Shown: positions 51,297-59,887 of the stretch, in pieces
Layout of the letters: every line of letters starts with the position of its first letter
Position numbering within the stretch: the stretch's first letter is position 1
Assembly: GCA_964478125.1 (NCBI GenBank)
Contig: CAYZGR010000008.1
Location: 13,215 to 77,214 of the forward strand
Source: FW021-bin31 sp964478125
GTDB taxonomy: Bacteria; Bacteroidota; Bacteroidia; Chitinophagales; Chitinophagaceae
Direction of reading: 5' to 3'
Length of the DNA: 64,000 nucleotides
Position numbers and translations under genes: made by a program
The notes under the pieces: model-generated
Databases searched by the model: none
The model's input: only the letters and a program-made list of their open reading frames with translations
What the model was told of the DNA's origin: nothing

Positions 51297-53416
51297 TTAT
51301 TCAAAATGTATTTAAAACTTACGTTGGTATAAAAATTTATGGGAGACGCCGCATTATAATACCGCCCGCCAAAAGCATTCACGTCATCACCCAAACTATA
51401 TTTTTCGTTCAGCAGGTTATTTCCCCCCGCAGATAATTCGCATATCATATGTTTGCCGATCTTTTTATGGTAAGCCAACTGCAACCCCAGCAGGCTATAA
51501 GAAGATGCATAAACATCATTGGCATCATTCAAAGGCATCTTCGAGGTATGCTGGAAGGTAACGTGGGCGGCAAGATCCACTCCCGTTTGAATATCAATTC
51601 CCGCGGCAAGGGTATAAGGAGCAGTTCCCGGAAATTTCTTTCCCGAAAAATCTTTACCATCAGAAAAATAATCTTTATATCGGAAATCAAAAAACGTTTG
51701 GCTTAACCAGGCCTGTATGCTTCTAAGAAAAGAATTTTGGTTTTCATACAGATCGTAGGACAAGAAAGCTTCCAGTCCTTTTTGCCAAGCGCCTCCGGCA
51801 TTGACAAAGTAATCGGCGCCGCTGCTATCTCTCCGCTGAGAAATGCTTTGTGTCAGATGCATAACAAACGCACTCGCTTCATAGTACAACCGGTGTTTAA
51901 TAAAATGTCCTTTACTCCCCAACTCATAATTAATCCCCTGTTCCGCATGTAAATTCTTATTTAAAACATTCGTTGAGGGAAGGAACTCTGCAACCGTAGG
52001 CGGAGAAAACCCTTTAGATACATTCAGGTACAACAAGATATCCGGTGCTATTTTCTTCGACAAGGCAATACGCGGAGCAGCTATCAACGGATATTTCTTA
52101 TTAAAGGTAGCGGCCCTCCCCGGATAAAGGTTGGTGAATTGCAACTGTTGATGGTTGAGACTAAAGGCCGCGCTCACATCCCAGCCATGCAAAAAACGCC
52201 ACTCCGCCTGTGCAAAAAGAAGCGCATCAAATTCGTTTGTCCGATCAATGATCTGGAGTGTGTCGGGTCTGCCGTGATCATTCCCAAAATCTTTCTGGCT
52301 AAAATAGCCCTGCTGAACTTCGGCGCCAAGCCAATACCGGCTCTGAATTTTTTCTCCTTCCCGGTGATATTGAAAAACGGTTCTCCCTCCAAAGTGCGGT
52401 TCTTTACGCAGTTCATAGTTCCGTGTGGTAGGGTTTGTAAAATCTGTATAGGAACCATATAGCACCGTGGTATTTTGAAAGCCCGGTCGAAAATAATACG
52501 TATGCTTTATTCCGGCAAAGAAAGCCTTTTGATGCACGGCCGCCTTACTCTCTTCGGCGGAAGGCTGGGTGCCTGAGGCCGTTCGCGCCCACTCGGGATG
52601 TTGGTCATATTCCGTTTTAGTAAGCGCCCCCGGGGTCTGATAATATAAATTGGTATAGTGAAAAAAAGCATCAAGCGTTTCTTTATGGTTTAGCTTTAAA
52701 CGTGTGCTATAAGAAGCTACCTGGTGTCGCAACCGGGTATGGTTGCGATAGCCCTCTTTTTGAATATCCGAATAACGCCATTCATTTCCACTTTTCTTTC
52801 CTCCCCATGTCAGCGAAACCGCTCCTTTTTTCAGACCAAAACTTCCCGTGCCTAAATTTATCCCAACGCTATTCTCCGTTGGTCCCAGCTGGGCGAAGAG
52901 CGGGCTCCTGATAACCACCACCCCACCCGTGCCTGCTCCATATAAACTGCCTGACGGACCTTTAATAATTTCAATAGATCCATAATCATCGAAACCAAGC
53001 TGATTGAGATACGTATTTCCGCCGGGATCCGTTAGCGGCATGCCATTGTAATACACCTTTACATTGCGCACGCCAAAAGGGGAACGCAGGGAACTGCCCC
53101 TGATATTTAAGCGCACGCTACCCGGAGAACGCTGATCCATGCGAACACCGGGAACCGCATTCATAGCAGAAACTATATTCAGGCTGTTGTACCTGTTGAA
53201 TGCCTTTGCGGAAATAAAGGAGATGGCGGCCGGCTGATCCGACAACTTTTTTGTTTGTTCAAAAGCATTCACCACCACCTCAGAAAGTTGCCCTTTCAAC
53301 AAAACGGAATCCTCCGAAATACGATCTTTTGTCTGGGCCGTGCCCCATCGGACTCCCAGGGCAAGCAAGCATGTAATAGTTAAAAAGGTTTGAACAACAA
53401 CCTGTATAGGTTTCAT
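51293..53416 (-). CDS. TonB-dependent outer-membrane receptor, substrate unknown
   Basis: The 707-residue protein has a signal peptide, a TonB-box-like LSEVVVNAFEQTKK, a plug (NIVSAMNAVPGVRMDQRSPGSVRLNIRGSSLRSP, YYNGMPLTDPGGNTYLNQLG, IEIIKGPSGSLYGAGTGGVVVI) and a barrel ending NVSFKYILNK. It resembles receptors for iron complexes but no ligand can be named. The frame is open from 53479, but the -7 motif at 53439-53446 places the start at ATG 53416. A TadA-like deaminase follows with a 4-bp overlap. Confidence 0.88.
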   Translation of the reverse strand: MKPIQVVVQTFLTITCLLALGVRWGTAQTKDRISEDSVLLKGQLSEVVVNAFEQTKKLSDQPAAISFISAKAFNRYNSLNIVSAMNAVPGVRMDQRSPGSVRLNIRGSSLRSPFGVRNVKVYYNGMPLTDPGGNTYLNQLGFDDYGSIEIIKGPSGSLYGAGTGGVVVIRSPLFAQLGPTENSVGINLGTGSFGLKKGAVSLTWGGKKSGNEWRYSDIQKEGYRNHTRLRHQVASYSTRLKLNHKETLDAFFHYTNLYYQTPGALTKTEYDQHPEWARTASGTQPSAEESKAAVHQKAFFAGIKHTYYFRPGFQNTTVLYGSYTDFTNPTTRNYELRKEPHFGGRTVFQYHREGEKIQSRYWLGAEVQQGYFSQKDFGNDHGRPDTLQIIDRTNEFDALLFAQAEWRFLHGWDVSAAFSLNHQQLQFTNLYPGRAATFNKKYPLIAAPRIALSKKIAPDILLYLNVSKGFSPPTVAEFLPSTNVLNKNLHAEQGINYELGSKGHFIKHRLYYEASAFVMHLTQSISQRRDSSGADYFVNAGGAWQKGLEAFLSYDLYENQNSFLRSIQAWLSQTFFDFRYKDYFSDGKDFSGKKFPGTAPYTLAAGIDIQTGVDLAAHVTFQHTSKMPLNDANDVYASSYSLLGLQLAYHKKIGKHMICELSAGGNNLLNEKYSLGDDVNAFGGRYYNAASPINFYTNVSFKYILNK

Positions 53417-53438
53417 GATAAATTCCGTTCGTTTTTTA

Positions 53439-53446
53439 CAAAAGTA
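53439..53446 (-). promoter_or_regulatory. -7 promoter motif of the third TonB receptor
   Basis: The minus strand reads TACTTTTG, 22 bp before the ATG at 53416. It decides that start over the upstream in-frame ATG at 53479. Confidence 0.55.
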
Positions 53447-53517
53447 GGAAATTAATATACCCGGGAGGATACAGGGCATATTACCTAACGGGCCTGCCCT
53501 CTGGAATGGAAAAACTT

Positions 53518-55611
53518 TTATTGAATCATATCCAAAAATTCTTTCTCATTAATAATTCTTACCGTATTCATTTTTTTGGCCTTGTCCAATTTGGAACCGG
53601 CTGCCTCCCCCGCCACCAAGTAATCTAATTTGCTGCTGACGCCATTTACTACTTTGCCTCCATGCATTTCCACGAGGGCTTTCGCCTCATTTCGCTTCAT
53701 AGACAAAGTGCCGGTAAAAAGAAAAGTAAGGCCGCCCAATTCTCCCGGATTTCCATTCTCGTCCCGTTTCTTTTCCATATGGACCCCCAAATCTTTCAGC
53801 TCTTCCAATATCCGAATATTATCGTCATTGTTAAAAAACTGTTGAATAGCGCTTGCCACTTTGGGGCCGATATCTTCGAGGGCAAGCAGCTGTTCTTCAT
53901 TCATTTCTCTCAAGTCCATTAGATTATGGATGGATTGTGCCAGGGTTCTGGCAGTTGTTTCTCCGACATAACGAATACCCAACGCATATATCAGCCGGTG
54001 CAGGGGTTGTTGTTTTGATTTTTCAATGGCCTTTTTAAGGTTATCTACAGATTTTGTCCCGAACCCTTCCAGCCGGTTTATTTTTTCAAAATCCAGCTTA
54101 TAAATACCGGGTAGATTTTTTAACAGTTTCAACTCATAAAAGCGTTTGACATTGGCTTCTCCGAGACTTCGAATATCCATGGCATCCTTACTTCCAAAAT
54201 GGATCAGACGCTCTACCACCTGTGCCTCACAATTGAGATTTACACAACGCCAGGCGCTTTCCCCCTCCACTCTTTCAAGCTTGTCTCCGCAGACCGGGCA
54301 ATCTCCGGGAAAATGAATTTCCTTTTCGCTGCCATCGCGCAAGTCCGTCAAAGGCTTCACGATATAAGGGATCACATCCCCGGCCCTTTCTACAAGAACC
54401 GTATCCCCGATACGGACATCCTTCTCTCGGACCACATCTTCATTAAAAAGAGAAATAGAGGAAATAGTCACCCCTGCCAGGGGCACCGGATCAATCTTGG
54501 CTACAGGGGTAATGGTTCCCGTTCTGCCCACTTGAAATTCCACCCTACGCAATTTGCTGCTGGCCTGCCGCGCCCTGAACTTATATGCCATAGCCCACCG
54601 CGGATGGTGAGAGGTCATGCCCAGTTTTTCCTGCAGATCAAAGTCATTTACTTTGACCACCATGCCATCAATTTCAAAAGGCAATTCATCGCGCCGGGTT
54701 TCAAAAGTATGGCAATAGTCAATCACATCATCTATGTTTTGAAACACCTTCATAATATTTACCGGCGTTCTGAATCCCATGCCGGATAAAGCTTTTAAAG
54801 TACCATAATGGGTTTTCAGTTCGCGGGGGACTTCTGTACCCTCTTTCAATTCAAGAAAGCTTACATGGTATAAAAAGACTTCAAGCTTGCGTTTTTTCAC
54901 CTCTTCCGGGTTCACCATACGAAGGGAACCTGACGCTGCATTACGGGGATTGGCCAGCGGAGGGAGGTCCGCTGCCGCCCTTTCTTTGTTAAACTTTGCA
55001 AAGGTATTTTTATTGATAAGGGCTTCCCCGCGGATCTCCATCTGGTCTATTCCCAGGGAAGACAGGCGTGCGGACAAAGGGATGGATCGTATCTGCCGGA
55101 CATTGACGGTAATATCGTCTCCTTGCACCCCATCTCCGCGAGTGGCTCCCCGTATCAAGAAATCCTTTTCATAGATCAGGGAGATCCCGGCGCCATCGAA
55201 CTTGGGCTCCACACAATATTCCATCCCGGCATTACCCGCCCGTTCTCTTACTCTCCGGTCCCAATCCCTCAGATTTTCAGCATTATAAGAATTATCCAGA
55301 CTCAACATGGGCACCCAATGGGACACGGTAGGAAATTCTTTGGTCAACCCTATGGCCACCCGCTGTGTGGGAGAATCCGATGTGATCAGCGACGGATTTT
55401 TTTCTTCCAGCTCTTTCAACCATGCAAAAAGACGATCATACTCCTGGTCTGCCAGGGCCGGATCATCCTTCACGTAATAACGCCAGTCGTTGTAATTGAT
55501 CACTTCCTTAAGCTGCCGGATCAAATCAGACGGAGATCGGTCTGTATTCCCATTCTGCAATAAGTTTCTGGCTTTCTCGTCCAGCGCCTTGCCGGTAGCT
55601 TTATCATACAT
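53518..55611 (-). CDS. ligA: NAD-dependent DNA ligase
   Basis: LigA seals nicks using NAD. The 697-residue protein has the Ia domain (YNDWRYYVKDDPALADQEYDRLFAWL), adenylation domain with Lys137 in EPKFDGAGISL, TRGDGVQGDDITVN, the OB fold, the four-cysteine zinc finger CPVCGDKLERVEGESAWRCVNLNC, helix-hairpin-helix motifs (FGTKSVDNLKKAIEKSK, LALEDIGPKVASAI) and a C-terminal BRCT domain (LGGLTFLFTGTLSMKRNEAKALVE). Length is normal. A -7 motif lies 37 bp upstream. Confidence 0.97.
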   Translation of the reverse strand: MYDKATGKALDEKARNLLQNGNTDRSPSDLIRQLKEVINYNDWRYYVKDDPALADQEYDRLFAWLKELEEKNPSLITSDSPTQRVAIGLTKEFPTVSHWVPMLSLDNSYNAENLRDWDRRVRERAGNAGMEYCVEPKFDGAGISLIYEKDFLIRGATRGDGVQGDDITVNVRQIRSIPLSARLSSLGIDQMEIRGEALINKNTFAKFNKERAAADLPPLANPRNAASGSLRMVNPEEVKKRKLEVFLYHVSFLELKEGTEVPRELKTHYGTLKALSGMGFRTPVNIMKVFQNIDDVIDYCHTFETRRDELPFEIDGMVVKVNDFDLQEKLGMTSHHPRWAMAYKFRARQASSKLRRVEFQVGRTGTITPVAKIDPVPLAGVTISSISLFNEDVVREKDVRIGDTVLVERAGDVIPYIVKPLTDLRDGSEKEIHFPGDCPVCGDKLERVEGESAWRCVNLNCEAQVVERLIHFGSKDAMDIRSLGEANVKRFYELKLLKNLPGIYKLDFEKINRLEGFGTKSVDNLKKAIEKSKQQPLHRLIYALGIRYVGETTARTLAQSIHNLMDLREMNEEQLLALEDIGPKVASAIQQFFNNDDNIRILEELKDLGVHMEKKRDENGNPGELGGLTFLFTGTLSMKRNEAKALVEMHGGKVVNGVSSKLDYLVAGEAAGSKLDKAKKMNTVRIINEKEFLDMIQ

Positions 55612-55648
55612 TGTGAAAAAAGTTCAGTGATAACAGCATATTTCCTTA

Positions 55649-55656
55649 CAAAATTA
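55649..55656 (-). promoter_or_regulatory. -7 promoter motif of ligA
   Basis: The minus strand reads TAATTTTG, matching TAnnTTTG, 37 bp before the ligA ATG at 55611. Confidence 0.5.
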
Positions 55657-55725
55657 CATCTTTAACAGAAGGAAACGGCAAGTCCGCCTTTTTTATTTAT
55701 CTTCAGGCCACACACTCGTTATCTT

Positions 55726-56790
55726 TCAATAGCGGCCTCCTTCTTTTATCGGGGTGAGTTCTCCGCGTAGCGGTTTTTGCAATAATTCTTTTGAAAAGCC
55801 GGGTTCTTTATCCAGCCCGAGAACGAACATCAACTTGGTCACTGCCGCTTCAAAAGTCATGTCATGACCCGTGGTCACACCGGCCTCTTTTAAATATTTA
55901 CTGGTTTCATATTGCCCCATGGAAACTGCGCCCCCATCACATTGGGTAATATTTAATACGATGAGGCCTTTGTTTACCGCTTCTTTTATGCAATGAATAA
56001 ACCAAGGGGCCGTACTCGCATTTCCGCTCCCAAAGGTTTCCAAAATAATACCTTTAATACCTTTTGTATTCAAAATAGCATTTACCGTATTCTCCTGTAT
56101 GCCTGGAAATAAGCGCAGCACGGTGATATTCCTATCCAGTTTTTGATGTACTTTCATGGATTTTAGCGGGGGAGAAAGCGCCAATCGATCACGATACTTT
56201 ATAGAAACACCGGCTTCTGCCAGGGCCGGATAGTTCATTGAATAAAATGCTTCAAACTTTTCGGCATCATATTTCTTGGTTCGATTGCCCCTGAAAAGCT
56301 TGAAATCGAAATAAATGCAGACCTCCGGTATACGTGCACGTCCTCTTTCGTCCTTGGCCGCCGCTATCTCAATAGCCGTGATAATATTCTCCCTGGCATC
56401 CGTCCTGATTTCTCCTATGGGCAGCTGCGATCCGGTTATGACCACCGGTTTCCCCAGGTCTTCCAGTAAAAAACTCAGAGCAGAAGCGGTAAAAGACATG
56501 GTATCCGAACCGTGCAAAATGACGAATCCGTCGTAATATTGATAGTTTTGTCCTATGATATCTGCCAGCTCAATCCAGATATCCGGATGCATATCAGAAG
56601 AATCAATAGGAGGCACGAAGGAATGTACAAAAAAATGATACCCCAACCGGTACATCTCGGGCATTTTTTCTTTGATCTCAGAAAAGCCCAAGGGCCGAAG
56701 CGTACGGAGCTTATTATCATAAATCATCCCTACCGTACCGCCGGTGTAAATAACCAAAATCTTAGGATTACCGGGGATATAACCTTGCAT
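55726..56790 (-). CDS. ansA: Type I L-asparaginase
   Basis: AnsA hydrolyses asparagine to aspartate and ammonia in the cytoplasm. The 354-residue protein has both catalytic Thr motifs (ILVIYTGGTVGMIYD and FVILHGSDTMSFTASALSF) and the PVVITGSQLPIGE segment. The late IKGIILETFGSGNAS closes the N-domain, and there is no signal peptide, consistent with a type I enzyme. It is transcribed toward ligA (115 bp gap) and its upstream neighbour is tatD on the same strand. Confidence 0.92.
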   Translation of the reverse strand: MQGYIPGNPKILVIYTGGTVGMIYDNKLRTLRPLGFSEIKEKMPEMYRLGYHFFVHSFVPPIDSSDMHPDIWIELADIIGQNYQYYDGFVILHGSDTMSFTASALSFLLEDLGKPVVITGSQLPIGEIRTDARENIITAIEIAAAKDERGRARIPEVCIYFDFKLFRGNRTKKYDAEKFEAFYSMNYPALAEAGVSIKYRDRLALSPPLKSMKVHQKLDRNITVLRLFPGIQENTVNAILNTKGIKGIILETFGSGNASTAPWFIHCIKEAVNKGLIVLNITQCDGGAVSMGQYETSKYLKEAGVTTGHDMTFEAAVTKLMFVLGLDKEPGFSKELLQKPLRGELTPIKEGGRY

Positions 56791-56967
56791 GGGGCGACAA
56801 TTCCTTTTTCAAAAAGAGCAAATTCAGCATAATTTTCGAATTTCCCCTGCAAGCCTGTTAAATAAATCTGTAGTGAAACGCCTGATCTTTTCAAGGTATC
56901 TGCCTTTCAGTCGGCAATGCTGCATGCTATTTACCGAAAGCCTTTATTTATTAGTAACTTTTAAAAT

Positions 56968-57732
56968 TTATAACCTGTATAACCGCAAAGCATTGGAAGT
57001 GGTTATTTCGGCTACTCTTTCCACAGATATTTCTTTTATTTCGGCTATTTTAGCTGCTATAAAAGGAATATAACTGCTTTCATTGCGTTTTCCCCGGTGA
57101 GGAACAGGGGTCAGATAAGGGGCATCGGTTTCTAAAACCACGTGATCAAGATCAATATTCCTGAGAACATCGGGAAGCAATGATTTCTTAAAAGTCACGA
57201 TGCCTCCTATTCCCATCAAAAATCCCAATTCAATAATTTTTTCGGCTTGCTCCCTTGTACCTGAGAAACAATGGAAAATTCCTTTGAGATCCCCCTTCTG
57301 CTTAGCGCTGACTATCTCTATACATTTATCTATGGAATTTCGTGCATGAATAACGATAGGAAGATTGTGTTGCAGCGCCCAATCAATTTGAGTGGAAAAG
57401 GCTTGTATCTGTTGTTCTTTAAAAGTTGTATCCCAATAAAAATCCAGGCCTATTTCTCCTACCGCTGCAAAGTCTCGTTTGCTCAACCACTTATTGACCT
57501 GTTGAAGCTCTTTTTCCACATCTTCTTTCACACTACAAGGATGCAACCCCATCATGGGATAGGCTCTGGCGGGAAATGCTGTTTCCATTCGTAAAAGCGC
57601 CTCCGTGGTAGAACTGTCGATGTTGGGTAAGAAGACCTTTTCCACTCCCACATCTTGCATACGTTGCATCAGCGTGTTGCGATCTTTATCAAAATCTTCA
57701 AGATAGAGGTGAGCATGGGTGTCTATCATCAT
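56968..57732 (-). CDS. tatD: TatD-family metal-dependent hydrolase
   Basis: The 254-residue protein is a TIM-barrel hydrolase, a metal-dependent deoxyribonuclease family. Metal ligands are visible in MMIDTHAHLYLEDF, AAVGEIGLDFYWDTT, LPIVIHARNSID, GIFHCFSGTREQA and VVLETDAPYLTP. An open frame extends 60 bp upstream, but the start is one of the adjacent ATGs at 57732 or 57729. A divergent tsaE promoter lies about 100 bp away. Confidence 0.93.
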   Translation of the reverse strand: MMIDTHAHLYLEDFDKDRNTLMQRMQDVGVEKVFLPNIDSSTTEALLRMETAFPARAYPMMGLHPCSVKEDVEKELQQVNKWLSKRDFAAVGEIGLDFYWDTTFKEQQIQAFSTQIDWALQHNLPIVIHARNSIDKCIEIVSAKQKGDLKGIFHCFSGTREQAEKIIELGFLMGIGGIVTFKKSLLPDVLRNIDLDHVVLETDAPYLTPVPHRGKRNESSYIPFIAAKIAEIKEISVERVAEITTSNALRLYRL

Positions 57733-57801
57733 GAGCTGAGATACATTTATGTACAGAAAACGGCAAGTTACGGAGTTTTGCCGCTCTGCCAAAGATTTTA
57801 C

Positions 57802-57835
57802 TTTGGGAGGATCAAAACTTTATGATTTAGTTTTG
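57802..57835 (+). promoter_or_regulatory. tsaE promoter, abutting the start codon
   Basis: TTTG (57802-57805), a 22-bp spacer and TAGTTTTG (57828-57835). The ATG begins at 57840, 4 nt after the motif, where transcription itself should start. The mRNA is therefore predicted to be leaderless. Confidence 0.6.
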
Positions 57836-57839
57836 CAAA

Positions 57840-58262
57840 ATGGAATTACATTTCACTTTGGATGAAATAGATCAGGCGGCCCGGCAATTTTGGAAATATG
57901 TGGGCAGCCGGCGGGTATTTGCTTTTCAGGGGCCGCTGGGCGCCGGTAAGACCACTTTTATTTCCGCCTTATGCAAAGCAAAGGGAGTGATAGACCAGCC
58001 TTCCAGCCCCACTTTTTCACTCGTCAACGATTATCTTTTGAAAGATAAAGACGGAAATATACAACACGCTTATCATCTGGATCTATACCGGATAAGAAAC
58101 GAAGCGGAGGCCATTGACGCCGGTATAGAAGACTGTTTATTGAGCGGGGCCTTTTGTTTCGTGGAATGGCCCGAAAAGATCCCGGACCTGCTACCGGAAA
58201 ATACGCTTCATATGGAAATGGCCGTCGAAAAAGAGAGACGCCGTTTGAAAATTCATCTATAA
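57840..58262 (+). CDS. tsaE: tRNA threonylcarbamoyladenosine biosynthesis ATPase TsaE
   Basis: TsaE is the ATPase that works with TsaB and TsaD to make t6A37 in ANN-decoding tRNAs. The 140-residue protein has Walker A GPLGAGKTTF (31-40), QPSSPTFSLVNDY, HLDLYRIRNEAEAIDAGIEDCL, and VEWPEKIPDLLP, all typical of the family. No alternative start codon lies near the conserved N-terminus, which makes the very short leader noteworthy. ald follows 96 bp downstream with its own promoter motif. Confidence 0.94.
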   Translation: MELHFTLDEIDQAARQFWKYVGSRRVFAFQGPLGAGKTTFISALCKAKGVIDQPSSPTFSLVNDYLLKDKDGNIQHAYHLDLYRIRNEAEAIDAGIEDCLLSGAFCFVEWPEKIPDLLPENTLHMEMAVEKERRRLKIHL

Positions 58263-58320
58263 AAGAAAAGGCTATACAGGATCATCAAAAGTTTGGTTCA
58301 AAAATCCTCATGAATTTTCC

Positions 58321-58328
58321 TATCTTTG
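58321..58328 (+). promoter_or_regulatory. -7 promoter motif of ald
   Basis: TATCTTTG matches TAnnTTTG and ends 30 bp before the ald ATG at 58359. Confidence 0.5.
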
Positions 58329-58358
58329 ACATGATCATTTTAATTGATATGTAGGCCC

Positions 58359-59576
58359 ATGGAGTTAAAAAGAAACATTGTCAGCCCGTCCATCACCTAT
58401 TTACCCCAGGAAGAAATGCTGGATGTCGGCCGGAATCAGGACAGGTTATTCATCGGTATCCCTAAAGAATATACCTATCATGAAGATCGCGTGGCGCTCA
58501 CTCCCCAGGCTGTCAGCGTACTGGTAAGCAACGGTCATGAAGTGGCCATAGAACATGAAGCCGGCGAGGGGGCTCATTTTTACGATACCGATTATTCTGA
58601 AGCCGGCGCCCATATTGTTCCCGATAAAAAAACATTGTATAGTAAGGCCGAGATCATTTTAAAATCCGCTCCCATTCAGGAGGAGGAAATTGCACTGATG
58701 CATCCCGATCAGATCCTGATTTCCCCGCTACATCTGCCTCACTTACAGAAGGCCCATCTGAAACAAATGATGAAAAAGAATGTGACGGCCCTGTGTTTCG
58801 AAAACCTGAAAGATGACGCGGGCTCCTATCCCATTGTACGTTCCATGAGTGAAATCGCAGGTAGCGCTTCCATGCTCATTGCGGGGCAATACCTGAGTAA
58901 TTCGAACATTGGAAAAGGCGTATTGCTCGGCGGAATTTCCGGCATCCCTCCTACCAAGGCGGTGATCATCGGCGCGGGAGTAGTGGGAGAATATGCGGCA
59001 CGCGCGGCACTGGCACTAGGGTCTTCCGTGAAGATCTTCGATAACAACATTTATAAGTTAAAACGCCTGCAGAACAACATAGGGGTTCGTCTATACACTT
59101 CCGTTTTGAATCCACATATACTGGCCGACCAACTCCTCGATGCCGATATTGCCGTCGGGGCCTTAACCTCACAATACGGCCGTACGCCCGTGGTAGTAAC
59201 GGAAGAAATGGTGAGTAACATGAAAGCCGGTTCCGTGATCGTGGATGTGAGTATCGATCGCGGGGGATGCTTTGAAACGTCCGAGATCACCACCCAGGAG
59301 CACCCGGTCTTTAAGAAATACGACGTCCTGCATTACTGTGTCCCCAATATACCCTCAGGCTTTGCCCGCACCGCTTCCCAAGCCATCAGCAACGTATTGA
59401 TGCCCCTGTTGATACAGGCTGCCGATGAAGGAGGTTTTGATAGCGAAGTATGGAAAAAACCGGGGGTGAGAGAAGGTATTTATCTCTATAAAGGCGCTTT
59501 AACCAACTATCACCTGAGCCGTCGTTTCGACCTGAAATATACCGATCTGGAGCTGCTGCGGGCAGCGAAGGGATGA
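58359..59576 (+). CDS. ald: Alanine dehydrogenase
   Basis: Ald interconverts alanine and pyruvate with NAD. The 405-residue protein has the substrate-binding N-terminal block FIGIPKEYTYHEDRVALTPQAVSVLVSNGHEVAIEHEAGEGA, the catalytic-lysine region SPLHLPHLQKAHL, the Rossmann motif AVIIGAGVVGEYAARAALALGSSVKIFD, and the C-terminal block VDVSIDRGGCFETSE...HYCVPNIPSGFARTAS. It has a 30-residue N-terminal extension relative to classic Ald. The start ATG 58359 was preferred over TTG 58344. A proton-translocating transhydrogenase alpha subunit was considered but the full-length Ald pattern fits better. Confidence 0.92.
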   Translation: MELKRNIVSPSITYLPQEEMLDVGRNQDRLFIGIPKEYTYHEDRVALTPQAVSVLVSNGHEVAIEHEAGEGAHFYDTDYSEAGAHIVPDKKTLYSKAEIILKSAPIQEEEIALMHPDQILISPLHLPHLQKAHLKQMMKKNVTALCFENLKDDAGSYPIVRSMSEIAGSASMLIAGQYLSNSNIGKGVLLGGISGIPPTKAVIIGAGVVGEYAARAALALGSSVKIFDNNIYKLKRLQNNIGVRLYTSVLNPHILADQLLDADIAVGALTSQYGRTPVVVTEEMVSNMKAGSVIVDVSIDRGGCFETSEITTQEHPVFKKYDVLHYCVPNIPSGFARTASQAISNVLMPLLIQAADEGGFDSEVWKKPGVREGIYLYKGALTNYHLSRRFDLKYTDLELLRAAKG

Positions 59577-59887
59577 GTACCGGCAGGATTTACCTCCATT
59601 ATATACTATTTTTTAAATTTTTACTACTTTTGTTAGCTGTATTTACTAACAGGATTAGCAATGAGGAAGTCGTCTTGACTTTTTGATTTTACTAAATCTT
59701 CTAATTCCAATCACAATAAAAACGAGGGAAGCTAGACCTTCCCAACGGAAAAAACTCAGGACCCATTCGATAAATCCCAATAATCAAATAACAAATCCCA
59801 GATAAATTCCAATGATCGAGGCCCCAAACCCCCCTTCTATTTTTGCGCGGATAACATAAAAATTGGATCTTGTTTCTTGATTCTTAT
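59577..59887. other. Intergenic region with promoter-like motifs, hairpins and short repeats
   Basis: This 311-bp gap lies between convergent ald and cysM and holds no convincing gene. It contains TACTTTTG (59625-59632, + strand), a GTTAG/CTAAC hairpin (59632-59650), a GGGAAG/CTTCCC hairpin (59726-59743), a degenerate repeat at 59770-59820, and TATTTTTG (59838-59845). A small RNA is possible but unproven. Confidence 0.5.
59770..59820. repeat. Degenerate AAATCCCA repeat
   Basis: ATAAATCCCAATAATC and ATAAATTCCAATGATC are imperfect direct copies (14 of 16 bases), with a further AAATCCCA between them. Units start 21 and 11 bp apart, suggesting a period of about 10-11 bp. Confidence 0.5.

Noticed and set aside
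58359..59576. Transhydrogenase alpha subunit instead of alanine dehydrogenase
   Set aside because: The C-terminal block with NIPSGFARTAS matches Ald, and no beta-subunit gene is adjacent.
59838..59845. TATTTTTG as a promoter toward cysM
   Set aside because: It points along the + strand, antisense to cysM, and no gene follows; it is probably a chance match.
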